This document shows positions 1-8,450 of a stretch of DNA of 64,000 bases, piece after piece. How positions within the stretch are numbered: the first letter of the stretch is position 1; the number at the start of each line of letters is the position of its first letter. The position numbers and the translations under genes were made by a program. The notes below the pieces were generated by a model. That model was not told the DNA's origin, made no database searches, and saw only the letters and a program-made list of their open reading frames with translations. Origin of the DNA: Candidatus Proximibacter danicus (GTDB lineage: Bacteria > Pseudomonadota > Gammaproteobacteria > Burkholderiales > Rhodocyclaceae). The DNA lies in the NCBI GenBank assembly GCA_016710885.1, contig JADJUC010000002.1:278607-342606 (forward strand), written 5' to 3'.

Positions 1-1155
1 GCCGTACGCGACCTGCTGATCGGCGAGGAGCCGAAGGATTTCGATATCGCGACCAACGCAACGCCGGAGCAGGTACGTTCAGCGTTCCGGCGCGCCCGCA
101 TCATCGGCCGGCGCTTCCAGATCGTGCATGTGATGATCGGTTCGGAAACGCTGGAAGTGACTACCTTCCGTGGTGCCCTGAGCCACGACACCAAGAAGGA
201 TGCGCACGGCCGTGTGCTGCACGACAATGAATTTGGCTCGCAAGCCGAAGATGCCGCGCGCCGCGACTTCACCGTCAATGCGCTGTACTACGATCCGGCC
301 AGCGAAACCATCATCGACTACCACCACGGCGTCGCCGACATCAAGCAGAAAACCCTGCGCATGATCGGCGAGCCGCGCGCCCGCTACCGCGAAGACCCGG
401 TGCGCATGCTGCGCGCCGTGCGCCTTGCCGCCAAGCTCGGGCTGACGATCGACCCGGCGGCGGCGAAGCCGATCCGCGAGATGGCCGTTCTGCTCGAAAA
501 CGTGCCGCCCGCGCGACTTTTCGACGAGATGCTCAAGCTGCTCACCTCGGGGCATGCCGTCAAATGCATCACGCAATTGCGCGAGGCGGGCCTGCACCAC
601 GGCCTGCTGCCGCTGCTCGACGTCATCCTCGAACAGCCGATGGGCGAACGCTTCGTCATGCTGGCGCTCGACAGCACCGACCAGCGCGTGCGTGCCGGAA
701 AGCCGATTTCGCCGGGATTTCTCTTTGCCACCCTGCTCTGGCACGAAGTACTGGCACAGTGGGAGCGCATCAGGGCCGGCGGAGAACGCTCGATCCCGGC
801 CTTGTTTACCGCCATGGATGAAGTGCTCGACTCGCAGGCGGAAAAGCTGGCCATCACCCGCCGTATTGCTGGCGACATCAAGGACATCTGGGCCCTGCAG
901 CCGCGTTTCGAAGCGCGTGCTGGCAAGCGCCCCTACGCCTTGCTGGAGCAGCAGCGCTTCCGCGCCGGCTACGATTTCCTGCTGCTGCGTGCCGATTCGG
1001 GCGAAGTACCGAAGGAATTGGCGGCGTGGTGGACCGATTTCATCGACGCCGATGGCGAAGGCCGCGCCGCGATGCTGCTGCCGGAAACCGCTGACAAGAA
1101 AAAGCGCCGTCGCCGCCGCAAGCCAGCCGGCGACACTCCTCCGCCAACCGAATAA
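1..1155 (+). CDS. pcnB: poly(A) polymerase I (5'-truncated by window edge)
   Basis: The reading frame is open from base 1, so the start lies before the window. The enzyme adds 3' poly(A) tails to RNA and so promotes decay. The first residues visible hold the nucleotidyltransferase region (LLIGEEPKDFDIATNATPEQ; the DFD acidic residues bind metal). The next part (GRRFQIVHV, then EDAARRDFTVNAL and YREDPVRMLRAVR) matches the poly(A) polymerase/CCA-transferase head and neck. The tail is basic (KKKRRRRRK), as is usual for PcnB and unlike CCA-adding enzymes. The stop overlaps the folK start as TAATG, so the two are probably co-translated; pcnB-folK is a common gammaproteobacterial and betaproteobacterial order. 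Confidence 0.95.
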   Translation, partial: AVRDLLIGEEPKDFDIATNATPEQVRSAFRRARIIGRRFQIVHVMIGSETLEVTTFRGALSHDTKKDAHGRVLHDNEFGSQAEDAARRDFTVNALYYDPASETIIDYHHGVADIKQKTLRMIGEPRARYREDPVRMLRAVRLAAKLGLTIDPAAAKPIREMAVLLENVPPARLFDEMLKLLTSGHAVKCITQLREAGLHHGLLPLLDVILEQPMGERFVMLALDSTDQRVRAGKPISPGFLFATLLWHEVLAQWERIRAGGERSIPALFTAMDEVLDSQAEKLAITRRIAGDIKDIWALQPRFEARAGKRPYALLEQQRFRAGYDFLLLRADSGEVPKELAAWWTDFIDADGEGRAAMLLPETADKKKRRRRRKPAGDTPPPTE

Positions 1156-1634
1156 TGCCTCGCGCCTTCGTGGCGCTGGGCGCCAATCTCGACGACCCGC
1201 AAGTTCAGGTGCGCGCGGCCCTGGCTGAGCTCGCCCGACTGCCGCAGGTGACGCTTGTCGCCGCCTCCTCGCTCTATCGCACGGCCCCCGTCGGGCTGGC
1301 CGGACAGCCCGACTTCATCAACGCCGTCGCCGCACTCGACACGTCCCTGAGTCCGGACGACCTGCTCGAAGCACTGTTCGCCATCGAGCGCAGCTTCGGC
1401 CGGGTGCGCAAGGAGAAGAACGGGCCGCGCACCCTCGACCTCGACCTGCTGCTCTACGACAGCGCGATCATCGACACCGCCCATCTGCACCTGCCGCACC
1501 CACGCCTGCACTTGCGCGCCTTCGTCGTCGTACCGCTAACGGAAATCGCGCCGGACTGTGCTATCCCCGGCCGTGGCCGCCTTGCCGCCTGGCTGCCGGC
1601 AGTCGCCAACCAGAACATCGAGCGTCTGCCATGA
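1155..1634 (+). CDS. folK: HPPK, 2-amino-4-hydroxy-6-hydroxymethyldihydropteridine diphosphokinase
   Basis: This 159-residue cytoplasmic enzyme transfers pyrophosphate from ATP to the pterin alcohol in folate synthesis. It has the N-terminal FVALGANLDDP, the YRTAPVG loop, the QPDFINAVA segment and the signature RTLDLDLLLYD, whose aspartates bind magnesium. HPHPRL-like residues (LPHPRLHLRAFVV) follow as expected. Length and motif order are normal for HPPK. It overlaps pcnB upstream by one base (TAATG) and the next gene by ATGA, so it sits inside a tightly packed operon. The start is fixed by the overlap and by the family N-terminus. Confidence 0.97.
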   Translation: MPRAFVALGANLDDPQVQVRAALAELARLPQVTLVAASSLYRTAPVGLAGQPDFINAVAALDTSLSPDDLLEALFAIERSFGRVRKEKNGPRTLDLDLLLYDSAIIDTAHLHLPHPRLHLRAFVVVPLTEIAPDCAIPGRGRLAAWLPAVANQNIERLP

Positions 1635-1981
1635 TGAAGTTGCCCGTCCTCTGGCAAACGGCGCTGCTACTGGCCGCCTCGAACGTCTTCATGACCTTCG
1701 CCTGGTACGCCCACCTCAAGAATCTCAATGATCGCCCCTGGTGGATCGCAGCACTGGCTTCCTGGGGCATTGCCCTGTTCGAATATCTGTTGCAGGTACC
1801 GGCCAACCGCATTGGCCATAGCGAGCTGTCGCTGCCCCAGTTGAAGATCCTGCAGGAAGTGATCAGCCTGACCGTTTTCATCCCTTTCGTCGTGTTTTAC
1901 ATGCATCAACCGCTGAAGCTTGACTATCTGTGGGCGGGCCTGTGTATCCTAGGCGCCGTCTATTTCATCTTTCGCAGCTGA
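1631..1981 (+). CDS. DMT-superfamily small membrane protein (DUF486)
   Basis: A 116-residue protein with about four hydrophobic helices. It starts MMKLPVLWQTALLLAASN and contains FMTFAWYAHLKNL and a central FEYLLQVPANRIGH, which are hallmarks of the DUF486 family. These are half-size relatives of drug/metabolite transporters that probably work as dimers; the substrate is unknown. It begins inside the folK stop (ATGA), so translation is likely coupled, but no functional link to folate is evident. No signal peptide beyond the first helix. Confidence 0.85.
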   Translation: MMKLPVLWQTALLLAASNVFMTFAWYAHLKNLNDRPWWIAALASWGIALFEYLLQVPANRIGHSELSLPQLKILQEVISLTVFIPFVVFYMHQPLKLDYLWAGLCILGAVYFIFRS

Positions 1982-2003
1982 AGACAACTACAGGGGTCTC
2001 TCA

Positions 2004-3122
2004 ATGTTTGGCAAAGGCAATCTCATTCGCACGCTGGAAGCACGCGTCAAGTCGCTGGAACAGGAAAACCAGGGCTTGCAATCGCGTATCGGGGCCGCCG
2101 AAGCCCGGACATCCGAGGCGGAAGCCCGGGAAAATGCGTTGAAGCATCGGCAGGATGCCGAGCGACGGCTGTTCGAGCAGTTTCGCAACTATCGCGATTC
2201 GCTTGGCCAATCGCAGGAAACGCTGGCCATCCTTTCCAACCGTCTGCGCGATGAAAAACAGGAGACAGTTCGTGCCGGTGGGCTGGCCGCCGAAGGCAAT
2301 GCCGCCGTTCAGGGAATCAGCCGCGAGCTGACTCAGTTGGCAGGCGATTCCCGCATGGCCATGGACCGGGTAGTCGGCCTTGAAACCAGCGCCGAAAAAA
2401 TTGGCGGCATCGTCAACCTGATCAAGGAAATCGCCGATCAGACCAACCTGCTGGCGCTGAATGCGGCCATTGAAGCAGCGCGTGCCGGCGAAGCCGGGCG
2501 CGGGTTTGCCGTGGTTGCCGACGAAGTGCGCAAGCTGGCCGAACGGACAACCCACGCAACGAAAGACATTTCGGAACTGGTCAACACCATCCAGCGGGAA
2601 ACCTCGGCCGCCAACACCAGCATCGGCCATCTTGCCGAGCAATCGGAGGCTTTCAGCCAGCAAGGCGCCCAAACTTCTGCCAGCATGGAGGGCATCACGG
2701 CGCTGACCAAACAGATGGAAATGGCGATTGCTACTTCGGCGCTGCGCAGCTTTGTCGAACTGGCCAAGATGGATCACCTGATCTTCAAGTTCGATGTCTA
2801 TCAAGTCATCATGGGGCTCGCAGAGAAGCGCCCTGAGGAACTCTCCGACCATTCTGGATGCCGCCTCGGCAAGTGGTACTACGAAGGCGAAGGCAAGGCC
2901 TGCTTTTCCCAGCTGGACGGCTACCGCAACATGGAAGAGCCGCATGCCCAGGTGCACCGCCACGGCCGCGACGCACTGAGCGCTTTCCAATCCGGCAACT
3001 TTGCCAGCAGCGTCGACGCGATCGCCCGCATGGAACAGGCTAGCCAGGGAGTGCTTGACTGCCTTGAGCGCATGGCGATCAGTGGCGACACCTCTCCCGA
3101 AATTCTCTGCGCGACGCATTAA
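2004..3122 (+). CDS. cytoplasmic chemoreceptor with C-terminal zinc-binding (CZB) domain
   Basis: A 372-residue methyl-accepting chemotaxis-type protein without any membrane segment. Residues about 5-60 are a heptad-like coiled coil. The receptor hairpin tip that docks CheA/CheW is plain (EIADQTNLLALNAAIEAARA, then RGFAVVADEVRKLAERT). The last ~110 residues form a CZB domain: histidine in MDHLIFKFDVY, cysteine in SGCRLGKWYYEGEG and histidines in PHAQVHRHG are the expected zinc ligands. Family members such as TlpD are soluble sensors of oxidants, hypochlorous acid or zinc. No chemotaxis genes are adjacent, so it probably joins a remote array. Confidence 0.92.
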   Translation: MFGKGNLIRTLEARVKSLEQENQGLQSRIGAAEARTSEAEARENALKHRQDAERRLFEQFRNYRDSLGQSQETLAILSNRLRDEKQETVRAGGLAAEGNAAVQGISRELTQLAGDSRMAMDRVVGLETSAEKIGGIVNLIKEIADQTNLLALNAAIEAARAGEAGRGFAVVADEVRKLAERTTHATKDISELVNTIQRETSAANTSIGHLAEQSEAFSQQGAQTSASMEGITALTKQMEMAIATSALRSFVELAKMDHLIFKFDVYQVIMGLAEKRPEELSDHSGCRLGKWYYEGEGKACFSQLDGYRNMEEPHAQVHRHGRDALSAFQSGNFASSVDAIARMEQASQGVLDCLERMAISGDTSPEILCATH

Positions 3123-3130
3123 GCTGCAAG

Positions 3131-3784
3131 ATGGCGCAGCGCAAGGTTCTTGAGTCGGCACGCCACGTTGTGGTCGAAGGGCCGATTGGCGTCGGCAAGA
3201 CTTCGCTCGCCCGCCGGCTGGCGTCGCACCTTGACGCCCAGCCGGTGCTTGAGCAACCGGAGCTGAACCCCTTTCTTGCCCGCTTCTACCAGGATCAGTC
3301 TCGCCATGCGCTGCCAACGCAACTCTTCTTTCTGTTCCAGCGCATGGATCAGTTGCGCGACCTGGCCCAGCCAGATTTTTTCGGGCGCACCGTCGTCTGC
3401 GACTATCTTCTGGAGAAAGACCCGCTGTTTGCGCAATTGACGCTTTCCGACGACGAGTACGAGCTTTACCGTGAAATCTACGAGCGCATTTCGCCACAGG
3501 CCCCAACGCCCGATCTGGTCATCTACCTGCAAGCCCGACCCGAAACCCTGATCGCCCGCGTGCGAAAGCGCGGCATCGACATGGAGCGGCGCATCAGCGA
3601 TGACTACCTGACCCGGCTGGCAGAGCGCTATAGTCGATTTTTCTACAATTACAATGCAGCGCCGGTGATGGTCGTCAATTCCGAGAACCTCAATTTTGCC
3701 GACCGCGACGATGACTTCCGCCTGCTGCTCGAACGCATCGAAGCGATGCGCGGGCAGCGCGGCTATTTCAACCGGGGAGAGTGA
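3131..3784 (+). CDS. deoxynucleoside kinase family protein
   Basis: A 217-residue P-loop kinase. The Walker A motif is EGPIGVGKTSLARR near residue 17, followed by FYQDQSRHALPTQLFFLFQR and a DRT-like segment (VVCDYLLEKDPLFA). VIYLQARPETLIARVRKRGI is the lid/LID-arginine region typical of deoxyadenosine/deoxyguanosine kinases. It likely phosphorylates salvaged deoxynucleosides. It lies directly between the folate gene and panB, an order common in betaproteobacteria, and ends only a few bases before panB. Confidence 0.9.
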   Translation: MAQRKVLESARHVVVEGPIGVGKTSLARRLASHLDAQPVLEQPELNPFLARFYQDQSRHALPTQLFFLFQRMDQLRDLAQPDFFGRTVVCDYLLEKDPLFAQLTLSDDEYELYREIYERISPQAPTPDLVIYLQARPETLIARVRKRGIDMERRISDDYLTRLAERYSRFFYNYNAAPVMVVNSENLNFADRDDDFRLLLERIEAMRGQRGYFNRGE

Positions 3785-3789
3785 TACCT

Positions 3790-4602
3790 ATGTCCGCCCA
3801 AAGCACCACCCGCCGCATGACGCACGTTGACCTCGCCAAGAAGCGGGCCGCGAGCGAAAAGATCGCCGTACTGACCTGCTACGACGCGAGCTTTGCTGCC
3901 CTCTGTGATGCTGCCGGCGTAGACGCCCTGCTCATCGGCGATTCGCTGGGCATGGTATTGCAGGGCCATGATTCGACGCTGCCGGTGACTGTGGCCGACA
4001 TTGCCTACCATACCGCTGCCGTCACCCGTGGTTCGCAACGGCCGCTGGTCATCGCCGACATGCCCTTTGGCAGCTTCCAGGAATCACCGCAGCAGGCCTT
4101 CCGCAACGCCGTCGCGCTGATGGCGGCGGGCGCGCAAATGGTCAAGATCGAAGGCGGCGCCGAAATGGCGGAGACCACGCATTTCCTGACCAGCCGCGGC
4201 ATCCCGGTCTGCGCCCACGTCGGTCTGACGCCGCAGTCGGTACATCAGCTTGGCGGCTACCGCGTGCAGGGCAAGGACGATGCCGGCGCAGCCAAGCTGA
4301 AAGCTGACGCCTTGGCACAGCAGAGCGCTGGCGCAACCCTGATCGTGCTCGAAGCCATTCCTGCGGCGCTTGCGGCCGAGGTGTCGGCGCTGCTGGCCAT
4401 CCCGACCATCGGCATCGGTGCCTCGAAGGAATGCTCTGGTCAGGTACTGGTGCTGCACGACATGCTCGACATCGCCCCTGGCCGCAAAGCGCGCTTCGTC
4501 AGGAACTTCATGACCGGCCAGCCCTCGGTGGGTGCCGCCATCGCCGCCTATGTGGCAGCGGTGAAGGACGGCAGCTTTCCGGCACCGGAGCACTGCTACT
4601 GA
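3790..4602 (+). CDS. panB: 3-methyl-2-oxobutanoate hydroxymethyltransferase
   Basis: This enzyme makes ketopantoate from 2-oxoisovalerate and methylene-tetrahydrofolate, the first committed step to pantothenate and CoA. Family signatures visible are AVLTCYDASFAALCDAAGVD, LLIGDSLGMVLQGHDSTLPV, MVKIEGG, HVGLTPQSVHQLGGYRVQG and IPTIGIGASKECSGQVLVLHD. I prefer ATG at 3790 over the in-frame GTG at 3781 because a GGGGAGAG ribosome site lies 9-10 bases before the ATG and overlaps the upstream gene's end. It is followed by panC after a short repeat. Confidence 0.96.
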   Translation: MSAQSTTRRMTHVDLAKKRAASEKIAVLTCYDASFAALCDAAGVDALLIGDSLGMVLQGHDSTLPVTVADIAYHTAAVTRGSQRPLVIADMPFGSFQESPQQAFRNAVALMAAGAQMVKIEGGAEMAETTHFLTSRGIPVCAHVGLTPQSVHQLGGYRVQGKDDAGAAKLKADALAQQSAGATLIVLEAIPAALAAEVSALLAIPTIGIGASKECSGQVLVLHDMLDIAPGRKARFVRNFMTGQPSVGAAIAAYVAAVKDGSFPAPEHCY

Positions 4603-4613
4603 ACACGTTTCAT

Positions 4614-4680
4614 CACAGAGGCAAGAGGCACAGAGAACAGCTTTTCTCGGGTAACCTCTGTGTCTCTGTGCCTCTGTGGT
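4614..4680. repeat. imperfect inverted intergenic repeat of CACAGAGGC-type units
   Basis: Between panB and panC lies a 67-base imperfect inverted repeat: a left arm of CACAGAGGC and CACAGAG units and a right arm of their complements (CTCTGTG, CCTCTGTGG). It ends 10 bases before the panC start and could fold over its ribosome site. Units of this kind recur between genes in many environmental bacteria; I saw no second copy in this window. Confidence 0.6.
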
Positions 4681-4690
4681 TAATGGTTTT

Positions 4691-5515
4691 ATGCAAATTC
4701 ATTCCTCCATCCTCGACCTGCGCGCCGCGCTGAAAACCCGCAGTCGCATCGTCTTCGTCCCAACCATGGGCAACCTGCACGACGGGCACATCAGTCTGAT
4801 GACGCAAGCCCGCGCACATGGCGATACGGTCGTCGCCAGCATCTTCGTTAACCGCCTGCAGTTCGGCCCGAATGAAGATTTCGACAAATATCCGCGCACT
4901 TTCCAGGCCGACTGCGACAAACTCGCCGCAGCCGGTGTTGACGTGCTGTTCGCCCCGACCGAAGCTGACCTTTACCCGGAACCGCAGGAATACACGGTCG
5001 AGCCGCCGGACATCCAGAATATCCTCGATGGCGAGTTCCGCCCCGGTCACTTCCGTGGCGTTGCCACCGTCGTGCTCAAGCTGTTCAACATCGTCCAGCC
5101 GCAGGTCGCGCTGTTCGGCAAGAAGGATTATCAGCAGTTGATGGTCATCCGCAACATGGCACGTCAGTTGGCGCTGCCGATCCAGATCATTGGCGGTGAA
5201 ACGGTGCGTGCCGATGACGGTCTTGCCCTCTCGTCACGCAACGGCTATCTCTCGGCGACAGAACGCACCGAAGCCCCGCGCCTGCACCGGCTGCTCGTCC
5301 AGATTCGTGATTCACTGCGCGCCGGCAACACCGCTTATGCAGAACTGGAGCGGGCAGCCACAGCCGAACTCGGCCAGGCCGGCTGGAAGACCGATTATGT
5401 TGCAGTGCGGCAACAGTCTGACCTGAAACCGCCATCGGGCGGAAAGCAAGCACTGGTGGTGCTTGCCGCAAGCCGGTTAGGCAACACGCGACTCATTGAT
5501 AACATTGAAGTTTGA
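4691..5515 (+). CDS. panC: pantoate--beta-alanine ligase
   Basis: The enzyme joins pantoate and beta-alanine with ATP to form pantothenate. Diagnostic residues are VPTMGNLHDGHISLM (HIGH-type nucleotide site), FVNRLQFGPNEDFDKYPRT, GHFRGVATVVLKLFNIV, FGKKDYQQL and ETVRADDGLALSSRN (KMSKS-like and pantoate-binding region). I take ATG at 4691 (MQIHSS) because homology to the family begins there; the in-frame ATG at 4676 lies inside the intergenic repeat. It works with panB and panD, which flank it on the same strand. Confidence 0.96.
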   Translation: MQIHSSILDLRAALKTRSRIVFVPTMGNLHDGHISLMTQARAHGDTVVASIFVNRLQFGPNEDFDKYPRTFQADCDKLAAAGVDVLFAPTEADLYPEPQEYTVEPPDIQNILDGEFRPGHFRGVATVVLKLFNIVQPQVALFGKKDYQQLMVIRNMARQLALPIQIIGGETVRADDGLALSSRNGYLSATERTEAPRLHRLLVQIRDSLRAGNTAYAELERAATAELGQAGWKTDYVAVRQQSDLKPPSGGKQALVVLAASRLGNTRLIDNIEV

Positions 5516-5541
5516 GCATTGCAACATTGACAATCGAGCCA

Positions 5542-5569
5542 TTGACAGCGCCCTATTAGCCGCTACAAT
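5542..5569 (+). promoter_or_regulatory. sigma-70 type promoter for panD
   Basis: TTGACA (5542-5547) and TACAAT (5564-5569) are separated by 16 bases and lie about 34 bases before the panD start. This suggests panD can be transcribed apart from panBC. Confidence 0.6.
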
Positions 5570-5602
5570 GCCGTTCCCCAACTCTAGTGCACGGGTGAAG
5601 CC

Positions 5603-5986
5603 ATGCAGAGAACGATGCTGAAGTCCAAGCTGCACCGCGTGACGACGACTCACGCCGATCTTCATTACGAGGGCTCCTGCGCCATCGACGAAGATCTGCT
5701 GGAAGCCGCCAACATCCGCGAATACGAGCAGATCGACATCTGGAACGTGAACAATGGCGAACGCTTCACCACCTATGCCATCCGTGCAGAGCGTGGCAGC
5801 GGCGTCATCTCGGTAAACGGCTCGGCTGCCCGCCGTGCCGCCCCGGGCGACATCCTGATCATCGCCACCTTCGCCAGCTACACCGAGGCGGAGCTGAGCA
5901 AGTACGAACCGTCGCTGATCTACGTCGACTCGCAGAACCGCATCGTGCGCAAGGGCCACAAGATTCCGGTGCAAGCCGCCGCCTGA
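5603..5986 (+). CDS. panD: aspartate 1-decarboxylase (pyruvoyl-dependent)
   Basis: A 127-residue proenzyme that makes beta-alanine from aspartate for panC. The self-cleavage site is YEGSC with Gly24-Ser25, exactly at the position known in E. coli PanD; Ser25 becomes the pyruvoyl group. Tyr22, Arg54 region (NGERFTTYAI) and ISVNGSAARRAAPGDILIIA also match. The chain start MQRTMLKSKLHRV fits the family. It has its own promoter and is closed by a strong terminator shared with the converging gene. Confidence 0.97.
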   Translation: MQRTMLKSKLHRVTTTHADLHYEGSCAIDEDLLEAANIREYEQIDIWNVNNGERFTTYAIRAERGSGVISVNGSAARRAAPGDILIIATFASYTEAELSKYEPSLIYVDSQNRIVRKGHKIPVQAAA

Positions 5987-6062
5987 GCGATACGCACCGC
6001 GAAGCGAAGGGGCGCTATGGCTCAAGTGCCCTCGGGACGCGCCTGATTGCCCCGGCACCATG

Positions 6063-6092
6063 AAAAAAGCCGCGACCAAGTCGCGGCTTTTT
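6063..6092. terminator. bidirectional intrinsic terminator between panD and the NYN gene
   Basis: A hairpin AGCCGCGAC / GTCGCGGCT with a CAA loop is flanked by six A on the left and five T on the right. It serves panD on the plus strand and the converging gene ending at 6109 on the minus strand. Confidence 0.85.
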
Positions 6093-6108
6093 GCTTTCTG
6101 ATATCCGA

Positions 6109-7230
6109 TTATTCGCTCTCGGCTTTCTTGCGCGGGGCCCGCCGTGGCCGAGCTGGCGCCTTGGCCTTGGTCGCGGCTTTTTTCTTCTCCACCGGTGCGT
6201 CGGTGACAACCGCTCCCGCAGCCGGAACCTCGACAACGATGGGCGCCGGGGACTCGGCCTTTTCAGCTTTTTCGGCCTCGTTCTTGCGCCCGCCACGGCC
6301 ACGCCGGCGGGCGACGGGCTTGGTTTCCGCAGATTGCGCGGCGCTTTCGACCGGATCAACCACGGATGTCAGGGCCTCGGCAACAACCGGGCTAGCCTGT
6401 GCAGGGCGGCCGGAAGCCCGTGTCACATAAGCCCCCGATTTTTCATCGCGGCCAAAACCGAGCAGGCCGCGTGCCGCAGCATCTTCGAGCAGCGTGCCAA
6501 AGGCCTTGTAGCCGTAATAGGACTCGTTGAAGCCCGGGTTTCGGCGCTTCATCGCCTCCTTCAGCACCGAGGCCCAGATGCGCTCGGCATCGCCGCGCAC
6601 AGCGATGAGGTCCTCGAAGGTGGCGGCAACGAGTTCGATAGCCTTCGCCTTGCGCGCTTCCATTTCCTCGCGGCGCGCCTTTTCCTCTTCGGGCGAACGG
6701 CGTTGCGGTGCTTCCTTGCTGTCCTTGCGCGACGAGGCGCGCTGGGCGGCACGCTCGCGCACCAGGTCGTCGTAGAAGATGAATTCGTCGCAGTTGGCGA
6801 TCAACAGGTCCGAGGTGGATTGCTTGACGCCAACGCCGATCACCTGCTTGGCGTTCTCGCGCAGCTTGGAAACCAGCGGCGAAAAGTCGGAGTCGCCGCT
6901 GATGATGACGAAGGTGTCGACGTGCGACTTGGTATAACAGAGGTCGAGCGCATCGACGACCATGCGGATATCGGCCGAGTTCTTGCCGGACTGGCGCACG
7001 TGCGGGATCTCGATCAATTCGAAGTTGGCCTCGTGCATGGTGGCCTTGAACGCCTTGTAGCGATCCCAGTCGCAATAGGCTTTCTTGACGACGATGCTGC
7101 CCTTGGCCAGCAGCCGCTCAAGCACCGGCTTGATGTCGAATTTTTCGTATTTGGCATCGCGCACGCCGAGGGCAACGTTTTCGAAGTCGCAGAAGAGCGC
7201 CATGCTGGTGGTGTCGGAGGGGTTGGCCAT
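6109..7230 (-). CDS. NYN-domain (LabA/DUF88) protein with OST-HTH/LOTUS-like domain
   Basis: A 373-residue protein. Residues about 8-150 are a NYN/PIN-like nuclease fold with the acidic residues in ALFCDFENVALG, NSADIRMVVDALDL and IISGDSDFSPLVSKLR. After a charged linker (EEEKARREEMEARKAKA), residues ~205-270 (WASVLKEAMKRRNPGFNESY, then GYKAFGTLLEDA) resemble an OST-HTH/LOTUS RNA-binding domain. The last ~80 residues are low-complexity Ala/Lys/Arg/Pro rich and end KKAESE. This architecture suggests RNA recognition or cleavage; the physiological target is unknown. It stands alone, converging on panD. Confidence 0.85.
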   Translation of the reverse strand: MANPSDTTSMALFCDFENVALGVRDAKYEKFDIKPVLERLLAKGSIVVKKAYCDWDRYKAFKATMHEANFELIEIPHVRQSGKNSADIRMVVDALDLCYTKSHVDTFVIISGDSDFSPLVSKLRENAKQVIGVGVKQSTSDLLIANCDEFIFYDDLVRERAAQRASSRKDSKEAPQRRSPEEEKARREEMEARKAKAIELVAATFEDLIAVRGDAERIWASVLKEAMKRRNPGFNESYYGYKAFGTLLEDAAARGLLGFGRDEKSGAYVTRASGRPAQASPVVAEALTSVVDPVESAAQSAETKPVARRRGRGGRKNEAEKAEKAESPAPIVVEVPAAGAVVTDAPVEKKKAATKAKAPARPRRAPRKKAESE

Positions 7231-7417
7231 GTTTTCTATTCAATGAAGAGACTCGAAGCCTCGCAGTATAGCGACTGAGATGCAGCGCCGCCCGCTCCGG
7301 GAAACAGGCCGAGGGCAACCTGGATCAAGGTCCATGATGCAGCCTTGAGTATAATGACCCCCTTCACCGAGCCAAATCGCCGGCCCGGCTCCCTTATCTC
7401 GCCTGCCCTGAGCAACC

Positions 7418-7999
7418 ATGAAAACTGTTCTTGCCTGCATATTATCCCTTGGCTTGTTGCTGGCCGGCTGCGAGCAGCCGGTGGCCTTCAAATCCACCGA
7501 CATCTCAGGTGTTGACTGGGGCAAGGACTTCAGCCTGACCGACCATCAGGGGCAAGCCCGCCGCCTGGCAGACTACAAGGGCAAGGCTGTCGTTCTGTTC
7601 TTCGGCTACACCCAATGCCCGGATGTTTGCCCGACGACACTGATCTCGATGCGCGAAGTGCTGACACAACTCGGCCCGGATGCCAGCCGCGTGCAGGTGC
7701 TGTTTGTCACGCTCGATCCGGAGCGCGACACGCAAGAACTGCTGGCACAGTACGCCCCTCAATTTCACCCGACCTTCGTCGGCCTGCGTGGCGATGAGGC
7801 AAGCACGGCGGCACTGGCCAAGGATTTCAAGGTGTTTTACACCCGCCAGCCCGGAAAAACGCCAAGCTCTTACACCATCGACCACTCAACGGGAAGCTAC
7901 GCTTTCGACCCGCAGGGACGCCTGCGCCTCCTGCTGCGTCATGGCGACGACGCAGCGAATGTCGCCGCCGACCTGAAATTGCTGCTTGCCGGCAAATAG
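7418..7999 (+). CDS. SCO1/SenC/PrrC-family copper chaperone lipoprotein
   Basis: A 193-residue protein with a lipobox (LLLAGC, Cys18), so probably anchored to the membrane facing the periplasm. The thioredoxin-like fold has the copper-binding CPDVCP and a distal histidine in TIDHST. Sco proteins deliver copper to the CuA site of oxidase subunit II. It heads a run with a YdbL-like gene and a PCuAC gene, which together look like a copper-delivery set for the nearby heme-copper enzyme. A TATAAT (7350-7355) lies upstream, preceded by a half FNR-like site (ATCAA at 7324-7328) too weak to call. Confidence 0.92.
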   Translation: MKTVLACILSLGLLLAGCEQPVAFKSTDISGVDWGKDFSLTDHQGQARRLADYKGKAVVLFFGYTQCPDVCPTTLISMREVLTQLGPDASRVQVLFVTLDPERDTQELLAQYAPQFHPTFVGLRGDEASTAALAKDFKVFYTRQPGKTPSSYTIDHSTGSYAFDPQGRLRLLLRHGDDAANVAADLKLLLAGK

Positions 8000-8015
8000 C
8001 CACTGGAGCCTTTTG

Positions 8016-8450
8016 ATGAAACACCTGATTTCCGCCCTTCTACTCGCCAGCCTTGCCCTATCGATGCCGGCAACCGCCGTGCCGACCGCCGACCAGATCA
8101 ACCTGGACATCGGCACACCGCCGGTCATCGCGGTCAAACACCAGATGGCCCAGCGCTACTCCCGGTTGGTCAAATTCTATGAGCCTGGCGTCATGGGTCT
8201 TGGTTCTGACGGCATGGTCAAGCTGCGCGACACCAGCCGTCTTAATCCGACCTTGCTCAAGATTGCCGAGAAACTGATCGACCAGGAAAACCCGGACCGC
8301 AACTCGCTGATCTACGCCGTCGCCGAATCATATGGCGGGAAAGAAGCTGTTCCGGTCGTCCGCGAGTTGTTGGTCAAGCGCTGGAAGGACCAGTTCAAGT
8401 CCGGCTGGTGGATGGAAGATGAAAAGGGCAACTGGTACCAGAAGCCCTGA
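8016..8450 (+). CDS. secreted DUF1318 (YdbL-like) protein
   Basis: A 144-residue protein with a cleavable signal peptide (MKHLISALLLASLALSMPATA). The mature part (IAVKHQMAQRYSRLVKFYE, GLGSDGMVKLRD) matches DUF1318, periplasmic proteins of unknown role often found near outer-membrane lipoprotein genes. The C-terminal part (VRELLVKRWKDQFKSGWWME) is less typical. I use ATG 8016, which follows a GGAGCC-type ribosome site; it begins 16 bases after the Sco stop. Confidence 0.7.
   Translation: MKHLISALLLASLALSMPATAVPTADQINLDIGTPPVIAVKHQMAQRYSRLVKFYEPGVMGLGSDGMVKLRDTSRLNPTLLKIAEKLIDQENPDRNSLIYAVAESYGGKEAVPVVRELLVKRWKDQFKSGWWMEDEKGNWYQKP

Noticed and set aside
2001..3506. 501-residue open frame on the minus strand opposite the chemoreceptor
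   Set aside because: It overlaps two well-supported plus-strand genes, has no family motif and shows the codon-shadow composition typical of high-GC DNA.
7315..7328. FNR/DNR box before the lipoprotein Sco gene
   Set aside because: Only the right half (ATCAA) matches; the left half is GCAAC, too far from TTGAT to claim, although the spacing to TATAAT is close to class II.
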